From JALZHR01 sp036388635 (GTDB taxonomy: Bacteria > Acidobacteriota > Blastocatellia > Pyrinomonadales > Pyrinomonadaceae): a stretch of 64,000 bases of DNA. The notes under the pieces are model-generated. The model did not search any database and was not told the origin of the DNA. It was given only the letters and a program-made list of their open reading frames with translations. The translations under genes were made by a program, and so were the position numbers. Location of the stretch: contig DASVRL010000206.1 in assembly GCA_036388635.1 (NCBI GenBank), positions 1 to 64,000 of the forward strand, given 5' to 3'. Positions 52,615 through 62,722 of this stretch are shown piece after piece (the stretch's first letter is position 1; each line of letters starts with the position of its first letter).

Positions 52615-53751
52615 ATGAAACTTTTAGCCATCGTTCCGAGTCTTTACGATATATCACCGGGTCAGCGCTACCGCATCGAACAATGGGAGCCGATTTTGCG
52701 CGAGAAAGGCGTGGAAATCACTTACTCGCCGTTTGAAACCGACGAGCTGCGCGGGGTTTTATACCAGCCCGGGCGCATCGCGGAAAAGATGAAATTCGTG
52801 ATGAAAAGCATCAACCGGCGGCGCGAGGATTTGCGCAACGTGCGCGATTTCGACGCGGTTTACGTTTTTCGCGAAGCCGCGCTTTTGGGTCCGGCGTATT
52901 TTGAAAGATTAATCAAGCGCGCGGGCGTGCCGATGATTTTCGATTTCGACGACGCGGTTTTCGTTTCCTACAAAAGTCCTTCCAACGGCTATTTAAGCTA
53001 CCTGAAATTTCCCGGCAAAACAGCGACGATTTGCCGCCTGTCGGCGCACATTATGGCGGGCAACCCGTATCTGGCGGACTACGCGCGGCAATATAATCCG
53101 GCGGTGACGATTGTGCCGACGACGATTGACACTGATAAATACGAATTTTCCGCCGACAAACCGGCAAACGACGTTCCGATTATCGGCTGGAGCGGCAGCC
53201 ACAGCACGGTGCAGCATCTGGACACGCTGCGCGAAACCTTGCAGGATTTGGCGCGGACTGCGAAATTTCGCCTGCGCGTGATCGGCACGGCGAATTATGA
53301 GATTGAAGGCGTCGACGTCGAGGCGATGCCCTGGCGCTCGGAGACGGAAACGCAGGACTTGCAGCCGATCGACATCGGCGTGATGCCGCTGCCGGACGAC
53401 CAGTGGAGCAAGGGCAAATGCGGGCTGAAAGCCTTGCAGTATATGGCTTTGGGCGTTCCGACGATGTGCTCGCCGGTCGGCGTCAATTCCGACATTATAC
53501 AGGACGGCGAAAACGGTTTTCTGGCAGGCACGAAAGACGAATGGATCGAAAAATTAAAGCGCCTGCTCGATTCCGTCGAATTGCGCCGCCGGCTCGGCGC
53601 TGCCGGACGCCGGACGGTCGAAGAAAAATATTCCGCGCAGGTGCAGGCGCCGCGCGTTTTTCAAATCTTAACGTCGGTTACGAGCGCGAAAACGGCTGAT
53701 AAAAAAGCACTCGAAACGGAAAAACAGGAAGAAAAGTCATACAGCATCTGA
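52615..53751 (+). CDS. Glycosyltransferase, GT4-like
   Basis: A 378-aa GT-B fold protein. N-terminal LLAIVPSLYDISPGQRYRIE, then IGWSGSHSTVQHLDTL before the donor half, and GVMPLPDDQWSKGKCGLKAL followed by GVPTMCSPVGVNSDI near the C-terminus (in parts). The protein resembles GT4 enzymes of exopolysaccharide loci. The sugar is unknown. It is 24 bases ahead of the epimerase gene. Confidence 0.85.
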   Translation: MKLLAIVPSLYDISPGQRYRIEQWEPILREKGVEITYSPFETDELRGVLYQPGRIAEKMKFVMKSINRRREDLRNVRDFDAVYVFREAALLGPAYFERLIKRAGVPMIFDFDDAVFVSYKSPSNGYLSYLKFPGKTATICRLSAHIMAGNPYLADYARQYNPAVTIVPTTIDTDKYEFSADKPANDVPIIGWSGSHSTVQHLDTLRETLQDLARTAKFRLRVIGTANYEIEGVDVEAMPWRSETETQDLQPIDIGVMPLPDDQWSKGKCGLKALQYMALGVPTMCSPVGVNSDIIQDGENGFLAGTKDEWIEKLKRLLDSVELRRRLGAAGRRTVEEKYSAQVQAPRVFQILTSVTSAKTADKKALETEKQEEKSYSI

Positions 53752-53775
53752 TTTTGGGAGAAACAAGCAAAAGGA

Positions 53776-54903
53776 ATGGAAAAGTTTAATATCTTGGTAA
53801 CGGGCGGCGCGGGTTTTATCGGCTCGCATCTGGTTGACGCGCTGGTGGAAAAAGGACATCGCGTGCGGATTCTGGACTCGCTGGTCGAGCAGGTTCACGG
53901 CGGGCAAGTGCCGGAACATCTTAATAAAGACGCCGAATTTATTCAGGCGGATATGAATGACGCGGAAGCCGTCAGCCGCGCTCTTGACGGCATCGACGTC
54001 GTTTATCATAAAGCGGCGGAAGTCGGCGTCGGGCAGTCGATGTATGAAATCGTCCGCTATGTGAAAGCAAACGATTTGGGCACGGCGGTTTTATTGGAAG
54101 AAATGATTAAACGCCCGAAACAGTTTCGCAAATTGGTCGTCGCCTCGTCGATGTCGATTTACGGCGAAGGCGCATATGTCTGCGAAGGCTGCAACGAAAC
54201 CGTCTACCCGTATTTGCGCGAAAACGAACAGCTCGAAGCGCAGGATTGGGACTTTAAATGCGAAAAATGCGGCGACGCCGTTTTAAAGCCGATTGGAACG
54301 AGCGAAAGCAAACCGCTTTTCCCGACTTCCGTCTACGCCGTCAGCAAGCAGGACCAGGAACAATACTGCATCTGCGTCGGGCGCGCGTATAAAATTCCGA
54401 CCGTCGCTTTCCGTTATTTTAACGTTTACGGCACGCGGCAGGCTTTGTCGAATCCTTACACGGGCGTCTGCGCGATTTTTTCGTCGCGCCTGCTGAACAA
54501 CGAAAGCCCGATGATTTTTGAAGACGGCGGACAGACGCGCGATTTCATACACGTCAGCGACATCGTGCAGGCGAATCTATTGGCGCTGGAAACCGACAAA
54601 GCCGATTACAAACCGGTCAACGTCGGCACGGGTCGTCCGATTTCGGTCAAGGAAATCGCGCAGCTGCTCTCGCGCGGCTTGGGCAAAGACATCGAGCCGC
54701 AAATCGTCGGCAAATATCGCGAAGGCGATATTCGTCACTGCGTCGGCGACATCACGCGCGCGCGCGCGTTACTGGGCTACGAGCCGAAGGTAAATCTCGA
54801 AGAAGGTTTAATGAATCTGCTCGAATGGGTCAAAGACCAGAAACCGGCTGACCGCGTGGCGACAGCGACGGCGGAACTGGCGGCGCGCTCGCTGGTCAGA
54901 TAA
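53776..54903 (+). CDS. NAD-dependent sugar-nucleotide epimerase with CxxC insert (dTDP-rhamnose 4-epimerase-like)
   Basis: A 375-aa extended SDR. The NAD motif GGAGFIGSHL is at residues 10-19 and the catalytic pair is Y187/K191 (YAVSK). Between the Ser-rich VVASSMSIYGEG block and Tyr187 lies an insert with C136, C139, C162 and C165 (CEGC ... CEKC), a zinc ribbon. This insert is found in dTDP-L-rhamnose 4-epimerase-type enzymes. The product could be a talose- or fucose-type sugar. Partners RmlB/C/D are not in the window. Confidence 0.87.
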   Translation: MEKFNILVTGGAGFIGSHLVDALVEKGHRVRILDSLVEQVHGGQVPEHLNKDAEFIQADMNDAEAVSRALDGIDVVYHKAAEVGVGQSMYEIVRYVKANDLGTAVLLEEMIKRPKQFRKLVVASSMSIYGEGAYVCEGCNETVYPYLRENEQLEAQDWDFKCEKCGDAVLKPIGTSESKPLFPTSVYAVSKQDQEQYCICVGRAYKIPTVAFRYFNVYGTRQALSNPYTGVCAIFSSRLLNNESPMIFEDGGQTRDFIHVSDIVQANLLALETDKADYKPVNVGTGRPISVKEIAQLLSRGLGKDIEPQIVGKYREGDIRHCVGDITRARALLGYEPKVNLEEGLMNLLEWVKDQKPADRVATATAELAARSLVR

Positions 54904-54909
54904 ATTTTA

Positions 54910-55794
54910 ATGACACTAAGGAAAACCCTCAAAACAATCTATCGCAGCGTTCCGTTTAAACGGCAGCTTTTTACGGTCGTCAAAACTTTTGTCACGCCGA
55001 GCGAAAGCGTCTATAAACATCTGCATTTTCAGGACGATTTTTGCGTCTCGGTCGATGAAAGGCATTCGTTTCTGATGCGGCACGGCGGCTTGGAGCTGGA
55101 AAACACGCTCTTTTGGGTCGGTCCGAGCGGCGGCTGGGAACGAAACTCGATGTCAATCTGGATAAAGCTGGTCAAAAACGCCAAGGTGATTTTCGACATC
55201 GGCGCCAATACCGGGTATTATTCGCTGGTCGCCAAAGCGCTGAACCCGCAGGCGAAAATTTACGCTTTCGAGCCGATCGCCGAGAGCTTTCACAATCTCG
55301 AATACAACAACCGGCTCAATAATTACGACATCGTCTGTTTTGACTGCGCGGCGTCGAACGTCGACGGCGAAGCGAAAATTTTCGCCGCGCCCGACGATTT
55401 CTACGCCGTCACTCTGAACAAGGATTATCTGGATAAAAAAGATATTTCCAGCGTGCCGACGACCATTAAAGTCGCGCGGCTCGACACTTTGATTGAAGAA
55501 TACAAAATCGGAAAGATAGATTTGATCAAGCTGGACGTCGAGACTTACGAGGCGGAAGTTCTGGAAGGATTGGGCAAATACCTGGACGAATTTCGACCGA
55601 CTTTGCTGATCGAGATTCTAAACGACGACGTCGGACACCGCATCGAAGCGTTGATAAAAGGAAAAGATTATTTATACTTTAATATCGACGAAGAATCGGA
55701 CTCGATTCGGAAAGTCGAACAAATCACAAAAAGCGATTATTATAATTATTTAATCTGTAACCGCGAGGTTGCCGCAGAAATCGGTTTAATATAA
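54910..55794 (+). CDS. FkbM-family methyltransferase
   Basis: A 294-aa protein with FkbM features: a SAM motif VIFDIGANTGYYSLVAKALN, FEPIAESFHNLEYN and DLIKLDVETYEAEVLEG. These methylate a hydroxyl of a sugar or a polyketide. It starts six bases after the epimerase stop and is probably in the same unit. In glycan clusters FkbM enzymes often O-methylate a terminal sugar. Confidence 0.9.
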   Translation: MTLRKTLKTIYRSVPFKRQLFTVVKTFVTPSESVYKHLHFQDDFCVSVDERHSFLMRHGGLELENTLFWVGPSGGWERNSMSIWIKLVKNAKVIFDIGANTGYYSLVAKALNPQAKIYAFEPIAESFHNLEYNNRLNNYDIVCFDCAASNVDGEAKIFAAPDDFYAVTLNKDYLDKKDISSVPTTIKVARLDTLIEEYKIGKIDLIKLDVETYEAEVLEGLGKYLDEFRPTLLIEILNDDVGHRIEALIKGKDYLYFNIDEESDSIRKVEQITKSDYYNYLICNREVAAEIGLI

Positions 55795-55849
55795 TAAACA
55801 TTTTAGTTATAAACTAACTGTTCGAGCGTTTTTCGGAGAAGTTTTCAGT

Positions 55850-57580
55850 ATGTATATTTTAGGCTTAACGACGCTGGGCGATTCAGCCGCCACTTTGATA
55901 AAGGACGGCGAGATTGTCGCCGCAGCGGAAGAAGAGCGTTTTTCACGCAAAAAACATCACCTCGGTTTTCCTTTCAAAGCGATTCAGTATTGTCTGGACG
56001 AAGCCGGAATCACTATAAAAGACGTCGCGCACGTCGGTCATTACTGGAAGCCGTGGATTTTGCGGCACAAGGCGATGCAGGCGGTCAAAGCGGCATTCGT
56101 CTCGCGCGATATGTTCAAGGCGCGCGCCGATCGCGGCGTCAGGCAGGTCAGCGAAAGCTATCTCGGAATGTTCTGGCATCCGAAACGCCTGCGCGAGCAT
56201 TTCGGCGAAAGCAATTTTAAGTTTCACTTTCTGGAACATCACCAGACGCACGCGGCGAGCGCATTTTTCGTTTCGCCGTTTGAATCGGCGGCGATTCTGA
56301 CCTGGGACGGAACGGGCGAAGATACGACGACGCTTTTCTGTCGCGGCGAAGGCACGCGCATTAAAGTCTTGAAACGAATCAAGCTGCCGCACAGCCTGGG
56401 ACAATTTTATTCAGCCGTGACGAATTATCTCGGCTTCGATATGTTCGGCGGCGACGAGTGGAAAGTGATGGGATTGGCGGCTTACGGAAAGCCGGAGTAT
56501 TACGATTTCTTCTCGAAAAAGGTCTTGACGACGAACGGCAGCGGCGATTTTCATTACAACATTAAAATTTTAGACCATCACCTGGCGAAGCATTATCAAT
56601 TTCCCGAAGGCATCGTCAAGGAGCTCGGCGAGCCGCGCAAAAAAGGCGAGGAGCTGACCGAGCATCACTGGAACATCGCTTCGAGCGCGCAAAAAGTCGT
56701 CGAAGATACGGCTATTTATCTGGCGCACCGCATCAAGGAAATGACGGGCGAGGAAAACTTGTGTATGGCGGGCGGCGTGGCTTTCAATTCGGTGATGAAC
56801 GGGCGCATTTTTCACGAAACGCCGTTTAAAAATTTCTACGTCCAGCCGGCGGCGGGCGATGCGGGCTGTAGCTTAGGCGCGGCGCTGATGGTCTGGCATC
56901 AAAAATTGGGAAATCCCAGAAAATTCGTGATGAATCATTCTTATTGGGGACCGAAATTTTCCAATGACGAATGCCGCAAGGCTCTGGACGAAGCCAATTT
57001 GAAATACGAAACTCTGCCCGACGAAGTGCTTCTTCCAAGACTGGCGAAAATGATTTCCGAAGGCGCGATTATCGGCTGGTTTAACGGTCGGATGGAATGG
57101 GGACCGCGCGCGCTGGGCGCGAGAAGTTTTCTGGCAGACCCGCGCCGCGCCGATATGCGCGAGGTTCTAAATCATAAAGTAAAACTGCGCGAATGGTTTC
57201 GCCCGCTCGCGCCCTCGATGCTCGAAGAATACGGGCGCGAGGTTTTCGGCGTCGAGCATCACGACCCGTTTATGATTACCGTCATCCAGGTCGCCGAAGA
57301 ATGGAAAAAGAAAATTCCGGCGGTCGTCCACGTCGACGGCACGGCGCGCCCGCAGATGGTCAATAAGGAAGTGAATCCGCGCTACTGGAATCTGATTAAC
57401 GAATTCAGAAAGCTGACCGGCATTCCGCTTCTTTTGAACACTTCGTTTAATATCCAGGAACCGATTGTCTGCACGCCGCAGGATGCGATTAATACTTTTA
57501 GAAACGCCAATTTCGACGCGCTGGTCTTGGAAAATAATCTGGTTTTAAACACCAGTAGCGGCAGTAGTAGTGAGAAGTAG
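55850..57580 (+). CDS. Sugar carbamoyltransferase (NodU/CmcH/TobZ family)
   Basis: A 576-aa enzyme that moves a carbamoyl group from carbamoyl phosphate, with ATP, onto a hydroxyl. The N-terminal Kae1-like domain has LGLTTLGDSAATLIKDGEIV and HHQTHAASAFF (metal-binding His); the C-terminal YrdC-like/carbamoyl domain has MEWGPRALGARSFLADPR. Length matches the family. It decorates a sugar of the glycan. Confidence 0.93.
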   Translation: MYILGLTTLGDSAATLIKDGEIVAAAEEERFSRKKHHLGFPFKAIQYCLDEAGITIKDVAHVGHYWKPWILRHKAMQAVKAAFVSRDMFKARADRGVRQVSESYLGMFWHPKRLREHFGESNFKFHFLEHHQTHAASAFFVSPFESAAILTWDGTGEDTTTLFCRGEGTRIKVLKRIKLPHSLGQFYSAVTNYLGFDMFGGDEWKVMGLAAYGKPEYYDFFSKKVLTTNGSGDFHYNIKILDHHLAKHYQFPEGIVKELGEPRKKGEELTEHHWNIASSAQKVVEDTAIYLAHRIKEMTGEENLCMAGGVAFNSVMNGRIFHETPFKNFYVQPAAGDAGCSLGAALMVWHQKLGNPRKFVMNHSYWGPKFSNDECRKALDEANLKYETLPDEVLLPRLAKMISEGAIIGWFNGRMEWGPRALGARSFLADPRRADMREVLNHKVKLREWFRPLAPSMLEEYGREVFGVEHHDPFMITVIQVAEEWKKKIPAVVHVDGTARPQMVNKEVNPRYWNLINEFRKLTGIPLLLNTSFNIQEPIVCTPQDAINTFRNANFDALVLENNLVLNTSSGSSSEK

Positions 57581-57584
57581 CTAA

Positions 57585-58931
57585 ATGGAAAAAGTCCTCC
57601 TCGTCCTTTGTGTGGTATTCGGGCTGATAATCAGCGTCTTTCTGTTTCCCGACGGAATGGGCGCGACACTGCTCTGCGCCATTAGCGCCACCATCGCGGT
57701 TCTGATTATTAATCGTCACAAAGAAGAAAAAGAATTTCTCGTCCAGGTATTTCTGCTCGGCTTATTTTTCCGGATGGTTCTGGCGGCGGCGATTTACACT
57801 TTCGGCTGGGGCGAATTCCTGGGCGGCGACTCAAGAACATACGACCAGCTCGGTTACACGCTGCTGCAAGTCTGGTATGGCGAAGTTCCCGAAACTAATG
57901 AATACGCCAAGCGTGCCACGATGATGTCCGGTTCCGGCTGGGGAATGTATTACCTGGTCGCCGGCATCTATTCCATCTTCGGTCGAAATCCTTTAGCCGC
58001 GCAGATGTTCAGCTCGGTCATCGGCGCGGCGACCGCGCCCGCCGCTTATATCTGCTCCTACGGAATTTATCATAATAAACGCGTCGCCAAGGCTACCGCC
58101 CTGATTGTCGCCTTGTTTCCCTCGCTGATTCTCTGGTCGTGCCAGCTGCTGAAAGACGGTTTTATTATCTTTCTTTTGATTCTGGCGATGGCGCTGGTGA
58201 TGCGGCTCCAGGAAAAATTCGATTACATTTCGACGGCTTTGCTGATTCTTTCGCTTTTCGCCATCCTGACGCTTCGTTTCTATATCTTTTATATGGTGGC
58301 GATTGCCGTCGTCGGCAGCTTCGTGATCGGTTTGAGCAATTCGGCGCAGGCAATCGTCCGGCGCGCGATTGTCATAATGTTTATCGGTTTGGGGCTGACT
58401 TATCTCGGGGTTTTGCGAAACGCGAGCAGCGAGATAGAAACATACGGAAATCTCGAACGCGTGCAGCAGAGCCGACAGAATCTGGCGGAAGCCGGTTCGG
58501 GATTCGGCGAAGACATCGACGTTTCGACCACCGCCGGCGCCATCAGTGCGATTCCAGTCGGATTTCTTTACCTGATGCTCGCGCCGTTTCCGTGGCAAAT
58601 CGGCAATTTTCGCCAGGCGATTACGATGCCCGAACAGATTCTCTGGTGGTGTTCGATACCGCTTCTGCTGGGCGGTTTGTGGTATACAATCAAATATCGC
58701 CTGCGAAATTCGATTGCTATTTTGATTTTTACATTGATGCTGACGCTGGCTTATTCGATTTTTCAGGGCAATGTCGGCACGGCTTACCGGCAGCGCGCGC
58801 AGATTCAGGTTTTTCTTTTTATTTTTGTCGCCGCCGGCTGGACTCTGATGAAGGAAAGACGCGAAAACAGCAAACGTCTGCACGATTTCGAGCGCGACCG
58901 GGTGAGGCAGCGTCCGCAAGTCAGAACGTAG
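57585..58931 (+). CDS. Polytopic membrane protein, GT-C or Wzy-like
   Basis: A 448-aa protein with about ten membrane helices. An exposed loop after helix 3 has GGDSRTYDQLGY (residues 84-95), reminiscent of GT-C catalytic Asp loops such as GT39/ArnT. C-terminal helices are followed by a basic cytosolic tail. It lies between the carbamoyltransferase and AsnB genes. It could add a lipid-linked sugar or polymerise the repeat. Which cannot be decided. Confidence 0.75.
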   Translation: MEKVLLVLCVVFGLIISVFLFPDGMGATLLCAISATIAVLIINRHKEEKEFLVQVFLLGLFFRMVLAAAIYTFGWGEFLGGDSRTYDQLGYTLLQVWYGEVPETNEYAKRATMMSGSGWGMYYLVAGIYSIFGRNPLAAQMFSSVIGAATAPAAYICSYGIYHNKRVAKATALIVALFPSLILWSCQLLKDGFIIFLLILAMALVMRLQEKFDYISTALLILSLFAILTLRFYIFYMVAIAVVGSFVIGLSNSAQAIVRRAIVIMFIGLGLTYLGVLRNASSEIETYGNLERVQQSRQNLAEAGSGFGEDIDVSTTAGAISAIPVGFLYLMLAPFPWQIGNFRQAITMPEQILWWCSIPLLLGGLWYTIKYRLRNSIAILIFTLMLTLAYSIFQGNVGTAYRQRAQIQVFLFIFVAAGWTLMKERRENSKRLHDFERDRVRQRPQVRT

Positions 58932-58955
58932 AATTTTTCGCTGAGTGATTTATAA

Positions 58956-60839
58956 ATGTGCGGAATTGTCGGCATAATCAATCAAAATTCCCGCTCGATT
59001 GAGCGGGAAATCCTCGAAAAAATGAATCGGGCGATCCGGCATCGCGGACCCGACGAAGACGGTTTCTACGTCAACGGAAACGTCGGGATGGCGATGCGCC
59101 GCCTTTCGATTATCGACCTTGCCGGCGGGCAACAACCGATTCACAACCCTTCCAAAACCGCGTGGATTGTTTTTAACGGCGAGATTTACAATTTTCAGGA
59201 ATTGCGCGCCGATTTGGAAAAACGCGGGCACAAATTTTACACCAATTCCGACACGGAAACGATTCTGCATCTTTACGACGAATACGGCGCGGACTGCGTC
59301 CGGCATTTGCGCGGAATGTTCGCCTTTGCGATTTGGGACGAGCGCGAAAAATCGCTTTTTCTGGCGCGCGACCGGGTCGGCAAAAAACCGGTTCTTTATT
59401 CGCATCAACCGGACGGCGCGCTTATTTTCGGCTCGGAATTTCAGGCATTATTGCAGCATCCGAGCATTGACCGCGAAGTCGATTACGAGGCGATTCATCA
59501 ATACTTAACGTTTTCGTGTGTACCGGCGCCGCTCACGGCTTTTCGCCAAATCCGCAAGCTCGAACCCGGGCATTGGCTCAAGTGGAAAAACGGCGAGATT
59601 AAAACCGAAAGATACTGGACGCCGGATTTTTCCGAAAAAATAAAAATCACTGAAGAGGAAGCCGTCGAAGAAACTTTGAGAATTTTGCGCGAAGCTACCA
59701 AGATGCGCCTGATTAGCGAAGTTCCGCTGGGCGCGTTTCTCTCCGGCGGCGTCGATTCTTCCGTGGTCGTCGCGCTGATGGCGGAAGCGAGCGAAAAGCC
59801 GGTCAAAACGTTTTCCATCGGCTTTGAAGAACAGGATTTCAGCGAGCTGAAATACGCGCGGCGCGTCGCCGAACACATCGGCGCCGAGCATCACGAATTT
59901 ATCGTCAAGCCCGACGCGATTGAAGTTTTGCCGGAGCTGGTCGAGCATTACGGCGAGCCTTTCGCGGATTCTTCGGCGATTCCGACCTATTACGTTTCAA
60001 AAGAAACGCGCAAACACGTGACGGTCGCTTTAAACGGCGACGGCGGCGACGAAACCTTCGCCGGTTACGAGCGTTATTTTGCGATTCAGCTGGCGGAAAA
60101 ATATAAAAAAATCCCGTCGGTTTTGCGAAAATCCCTGATTGAACCGGCAGCGGCGTTTCTGCCGACCTCGATGGGACAGCACAGCCGCGTGAAATCGGCG
60201 AAAAATTTTCTGGCGGTTTCTTCGATGCCGAAATCGAATCTTTACCTGCGCTGGATGTCGGCAATCAACGAAGAGTTGAAAGCCGAGCTTTACACCCAAG
60301 ATTTCAAACAAAAAACGTCAAACGATTCTCCGGCAAACGTTTTGAAAAACTGGTTTGCCAAAGCCAACGGGTCGGGCGCGATTGACGCGATGCTTTTGAC
60401 CGACACGATGACTTATCTGCCAAACGATTTGCTGGTCAAAGTCGATATCGCTTCGATGGCGAACTCGCTCGAAGCGCGCTCGCCGTTTCTCGACCACAAA
60501 GTTATCGAATTTGCCGCGAGCCTCCCGGAAAAAATAAAATTGCGCGGCACGGAAACCAAATATCTTTTGAAAAAAGCGGCGAGCCGCGTCGTGCCGCGCG
60601 AGGTTTTGTATCGCCGGAAAATGGGCTTCGGAATTCCGGTCGGCTACTGGCTCAGAAACGAGATGAAGGATTTTATGTTTGAGACGCTGCTCTCGGAAAA
60701 ATCTTTTAGTCGCGGGCTTTTCAACCCGGAAACGATTAAAAAGCTCGTGGCGCAGCACGTCGCGGAAAAGCAGAATCACACGTATCCGCTCTGGACGCTC
60801 CTGATGCTCGAGCTTTGGTTCCGGCAGATGATTGATTAA
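58956..60839 (+). CDS. asnB: Glutamine-hydrolysing asparagine synthetase-like amidotransferase
   Basis: A 627-aa two-domain protein. The N-terminus MCGIVGIINQN has catalytic C2 directly after the start Met, and RGPDEDG and NGEIYN complete the glutaminase site. The synthetase domain has SGGVDSSVV (pyrophosphate loop) and YFAGYERYF-like sequence. Both active sites look intact. In glycan clusters AsnB-type enzymes amidate uronic acids or related residues, so it need not make asparagine. Confidence 0.93.
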   Translation: MCGIVGIINQNSRSIEREILEKMNRAIRHRGPDEDGFYVNGNVGMAMRRLSIIDLAGGQQPIHNPSKTAWIVFNGEIYNFQELRADLEKRGHKFYTNSDTETILHLYDEYGADCVRHLRGMFAFAIWDEREKSLFLARDRVGKKPVLYSHQPDGALIFGSEFQALLQHPSIDREVDYEAIHQYLTFSCVPAPLTAFRQIRKLEPGHWLKWKNGEIKTERYWTPDFSEKIKITEEEAVEETLRILREATKMRLISEVPLGAFLSGGVDSSVVVALMAEASEKPVKTFSIGFEEQDFSELKYARRVAEHIGAEHHEFIVKPDAIEVLPELVEHYGEPFADSSAIPTYYVSKETRKHVTVALNGDGGDETFAGYERYFAIQLAEKYKKIPSVLRKSLIEPAAAFLPTSMGQHSRVKSAKNFLAVSSMPKSNLYLRWMSAINEELKAELYTQDFKQKTSNDSPANVLKNWFAKANGSGAIDAMLLTDTMTYLPNDLLVKVDIASMANSLEARSPFLDHKVIEFAASLPEKIKLRGTETKYLLKKAASRVVPREVLYRRKMGFGIPVGYWLRNEMKDFMFETLLSEKSFSRGLFNPETIKKLVAQHVAEKQNHTYPLWTLLMLELWFRQMID

Positions 60840-60842
60840 GGG

Positions 60843-60950
60843 AAAACAAGTAAAAAGTAAAAAAAAGAGGCAGGCGGATAATATAATATTTTAGTTCACT
60901 TTTCAGCTTTCACTTTTGCCTTTTTACTTTTCAGCTCTCACTTTTGACTG
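60843..60950. repeat. Inverted heptamer array, units CTTTTCA/CTTTTGC
   Basis: Left arm 60848-60868 is AAGTAAA-type. Right arm 60897-60950 is seven period-7 units: CTTTTCA, GCTTTCA, CTTTTGC, CTTTTTA, CTTTTCA, GCTCTCA, CTTTTGA. It separates AsnB from the next methyltransferase. Confidence 0.75.
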
Positions 60951-60981
60951 ACATCATGGCGTTAAATTATTTTGTAAAATT

Positions 60982-61749
60982 ATGAATCAAACCGAAAAAG
61001 TGCGCGATTTCTTCGACGTCGTTTCCGAGGAATACCGGGGAAAATATGAAAAGCGCCAAATTTTTCACAATTATTTTTTTAATCAAAGACTGGAACAGGC
61101 GACCGGCGGGCTGGATTTCGCCGGCAAAACCATTTTGGACATCGGCGCCGGAACCGGCAATTTGTATGATTATATCGTTGCCAAAGACGATTCGATCAAA
61201 TTTTACGCGTGCGATATTTCGGCTAAAATGCTGGAGCAGAGCAACATTCCGGCTGAAAACAGGTTTGTCGGAAAATGTTACGAGATAGATTTTCCCGTTC
61301 GGAAATTCGATTATATTTTTATGCTCGGCGTGACGACTTATCTGAGCGCGGACGAGATGGAAAAAACGGCGGAATTTATTTACGAAAAGCTGGCGGACGA
61401 CGGTTTGGCAATCATCACCTTCACTAATCGGCAGGGATTCGATACAATAACGCGGACGCTCAGCAAAAATATTATTAAGCTGTTTAAATTAAAAAATAAA
61501 GTGATTTCGCAATCTTTTCGGATTTATACCTATTCACTGAATCAAGTTAAGAGTCTTTATCAGGGCAAGCTGCGAATGAACGAGGTCAGATTTATCAACC
61601 AGACAATTTTTCCTTTTTGTTACGTATTTCCGAAATTGTCGGTGACGCTGGCGCAGCGGCTCTCCGGTAAAATAAAAAATAAACAGTCGGCGGCGCGGCG
61701 GCTCAGCTCGGATTTTATTGTTTTTTACAAAAAAACAGGAGCGCCGTAA
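60982..61749 (+). CDS. Class I SAM methyltransferase
   Basis: A 255-aa methyltransferase. SAM motif TILDIGAGTGNLYDYIVAKD is near residues 49-68, and KFDYIFMLGVTTYLS follows. The C-terminal half is basic and carries the acceptor site. The substrate is unknown. Start ATG 60982 is after an AT-rich leader. Confidence 0.88.
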   Translation: MNQTEKVRDFFDVVSEEYRGKYEKRQIFHNYFFNQRLEQATGGLDFAGKTILDIGAGTGNLYDYIVAKDDSIKFYACDISAKMLEQSNIPAENRFVGKCYEIDFPVRKFDYIFMLGVTTYLSADEMEKTAEFIYEKLADDGLAIITFTNRQGFDTITRTLSKNIIKLFKLKNKVISQSFRIYTYSLNQVKSLYQGKLRMNEVRFINQTIFPFCYVFPKLSVTLAQRLSGKIKNKQSAARRLSSDFIVFYKKTGAP

Positions 61750-61778
61750 TATTAAAACTTATAAAATAATAAGCTGTA

Positions 61779-62711
61779 ATGGAACTTATTAAAGGCGAGA
61801 AAATTAAAACTCACGCGGAATATCACTGGATAAAAGTCGATTGTCCGATTTGCGATTTGCCGCCGACCAAATTTGTCGGGAAACGCGGCGGCTCGGCACA
61901 TCGTGAAAACCTGGGCGTCGAAGCCGACATCTGGGCGTGCGGCAAATGCGGCTTGCTGTTTGCCAATCCGATGCCCGTTCCCGTCAAAGGTTTGGAGCAG
62001 CATTATTCGGTCGATGCCGACCAGTATTTCGAATATCACAAATCCGACGTGCGCGCGACGACCGCGCTGATGCTGATCGAGGAAGCCGAACAGTTTCTCG
62101 GCAGAAAAGGAAAGCTGCTCGATGTCGGCACGGGACGCGGCGAAATAGTTTTATGTGCCAAGGAAAGAGGCTGGGAAGTGGTCGGCGTCGAGCCGTCCGA
62201 GGGATTTGCCGCCTATACGGAAAAAGTTACAGGCATTAAAATTCATTGCGATACGGTGGAAAATTGCGGTTTCGCCGACGCGGAATTCGATGTCGTGATA
62301 CTTTCGGCGGTTTTGGAGCATCTATATAATCCGGACGAGGTCGTTGCCGAAATTTCGAGAATCACAAAACGCGGCGGACTTTTTTATCTGGACGTGCCGA
62401 ACGAACGCGGATTGTTTTTCAAGGTCGGAAATTTTTATCATAAAATTCGCCGCACCGGCTGGTCGGTCAATCTTTCGCCGACCTTCACGCCGTTTCATAT
62501 TTTCGGTTTCAGCCTGAAATCGGTAAAAATGCTGCTCGCGAAACACAATTTCGGCATCAAAAAAATGGGAGTTTACGGCGGCACCAGCCTCGTTCCGGCG
62601 GGCGGCGGAATCCGCGCCAAAATCGAAAGCCAGGCGGCGAAAGCCATTACCGCCGTCAGCAATTACGGAAATCTCGGAACTTATATAATAGGCTGGGCGA
62701 TCAAGAAATAA
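61779..62711 (+). CDS. SAM methyltransferase with N-terminal zinc ribbon
   Basis: A 310-aa protein with zinc-binding CPICDLPPTKF (residues 29-39) and CGKCGLLFANPMP (residues 56-68), then a class I SAM domain (GKLLDVGTGRGEIVLCAKER; VVILSAVLEHLYNPDE). It resembles the enzyme at 48830-49705, so the cluster has two members of this type. The acceptor sugar is unknown. Confidence 0.88.
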   Translation: MELIKGEKIKTHAEYHWIKVDCPICDLPPTKFVGKRGGSAHRENLGVEADIWACGKCGLLFANPMPVPVKGLEQHYSVDADQYFEYHKSDVRATTALMLIEEAEQFLGRKGKLLDVGTGRGEIVLCAKERGWEVVGVEPSEGFAAYTEKVTGIKIHCDTVENCGFADAEFDVVILSAVLEHLYNPDEVVAEISRITKRGGLFYLDVPNERGLFFKVGNFYHKIRRTGWSVNLSPTFTPFHIFGFSLKSVKMLLAKHNFGIKKMGVYGGTSLVPAGGGIRAKIESQAAKAITAVSNYGNLGTYIIGWAIKK

Positions 62712-62722
62712 TTTTTTAGTTT

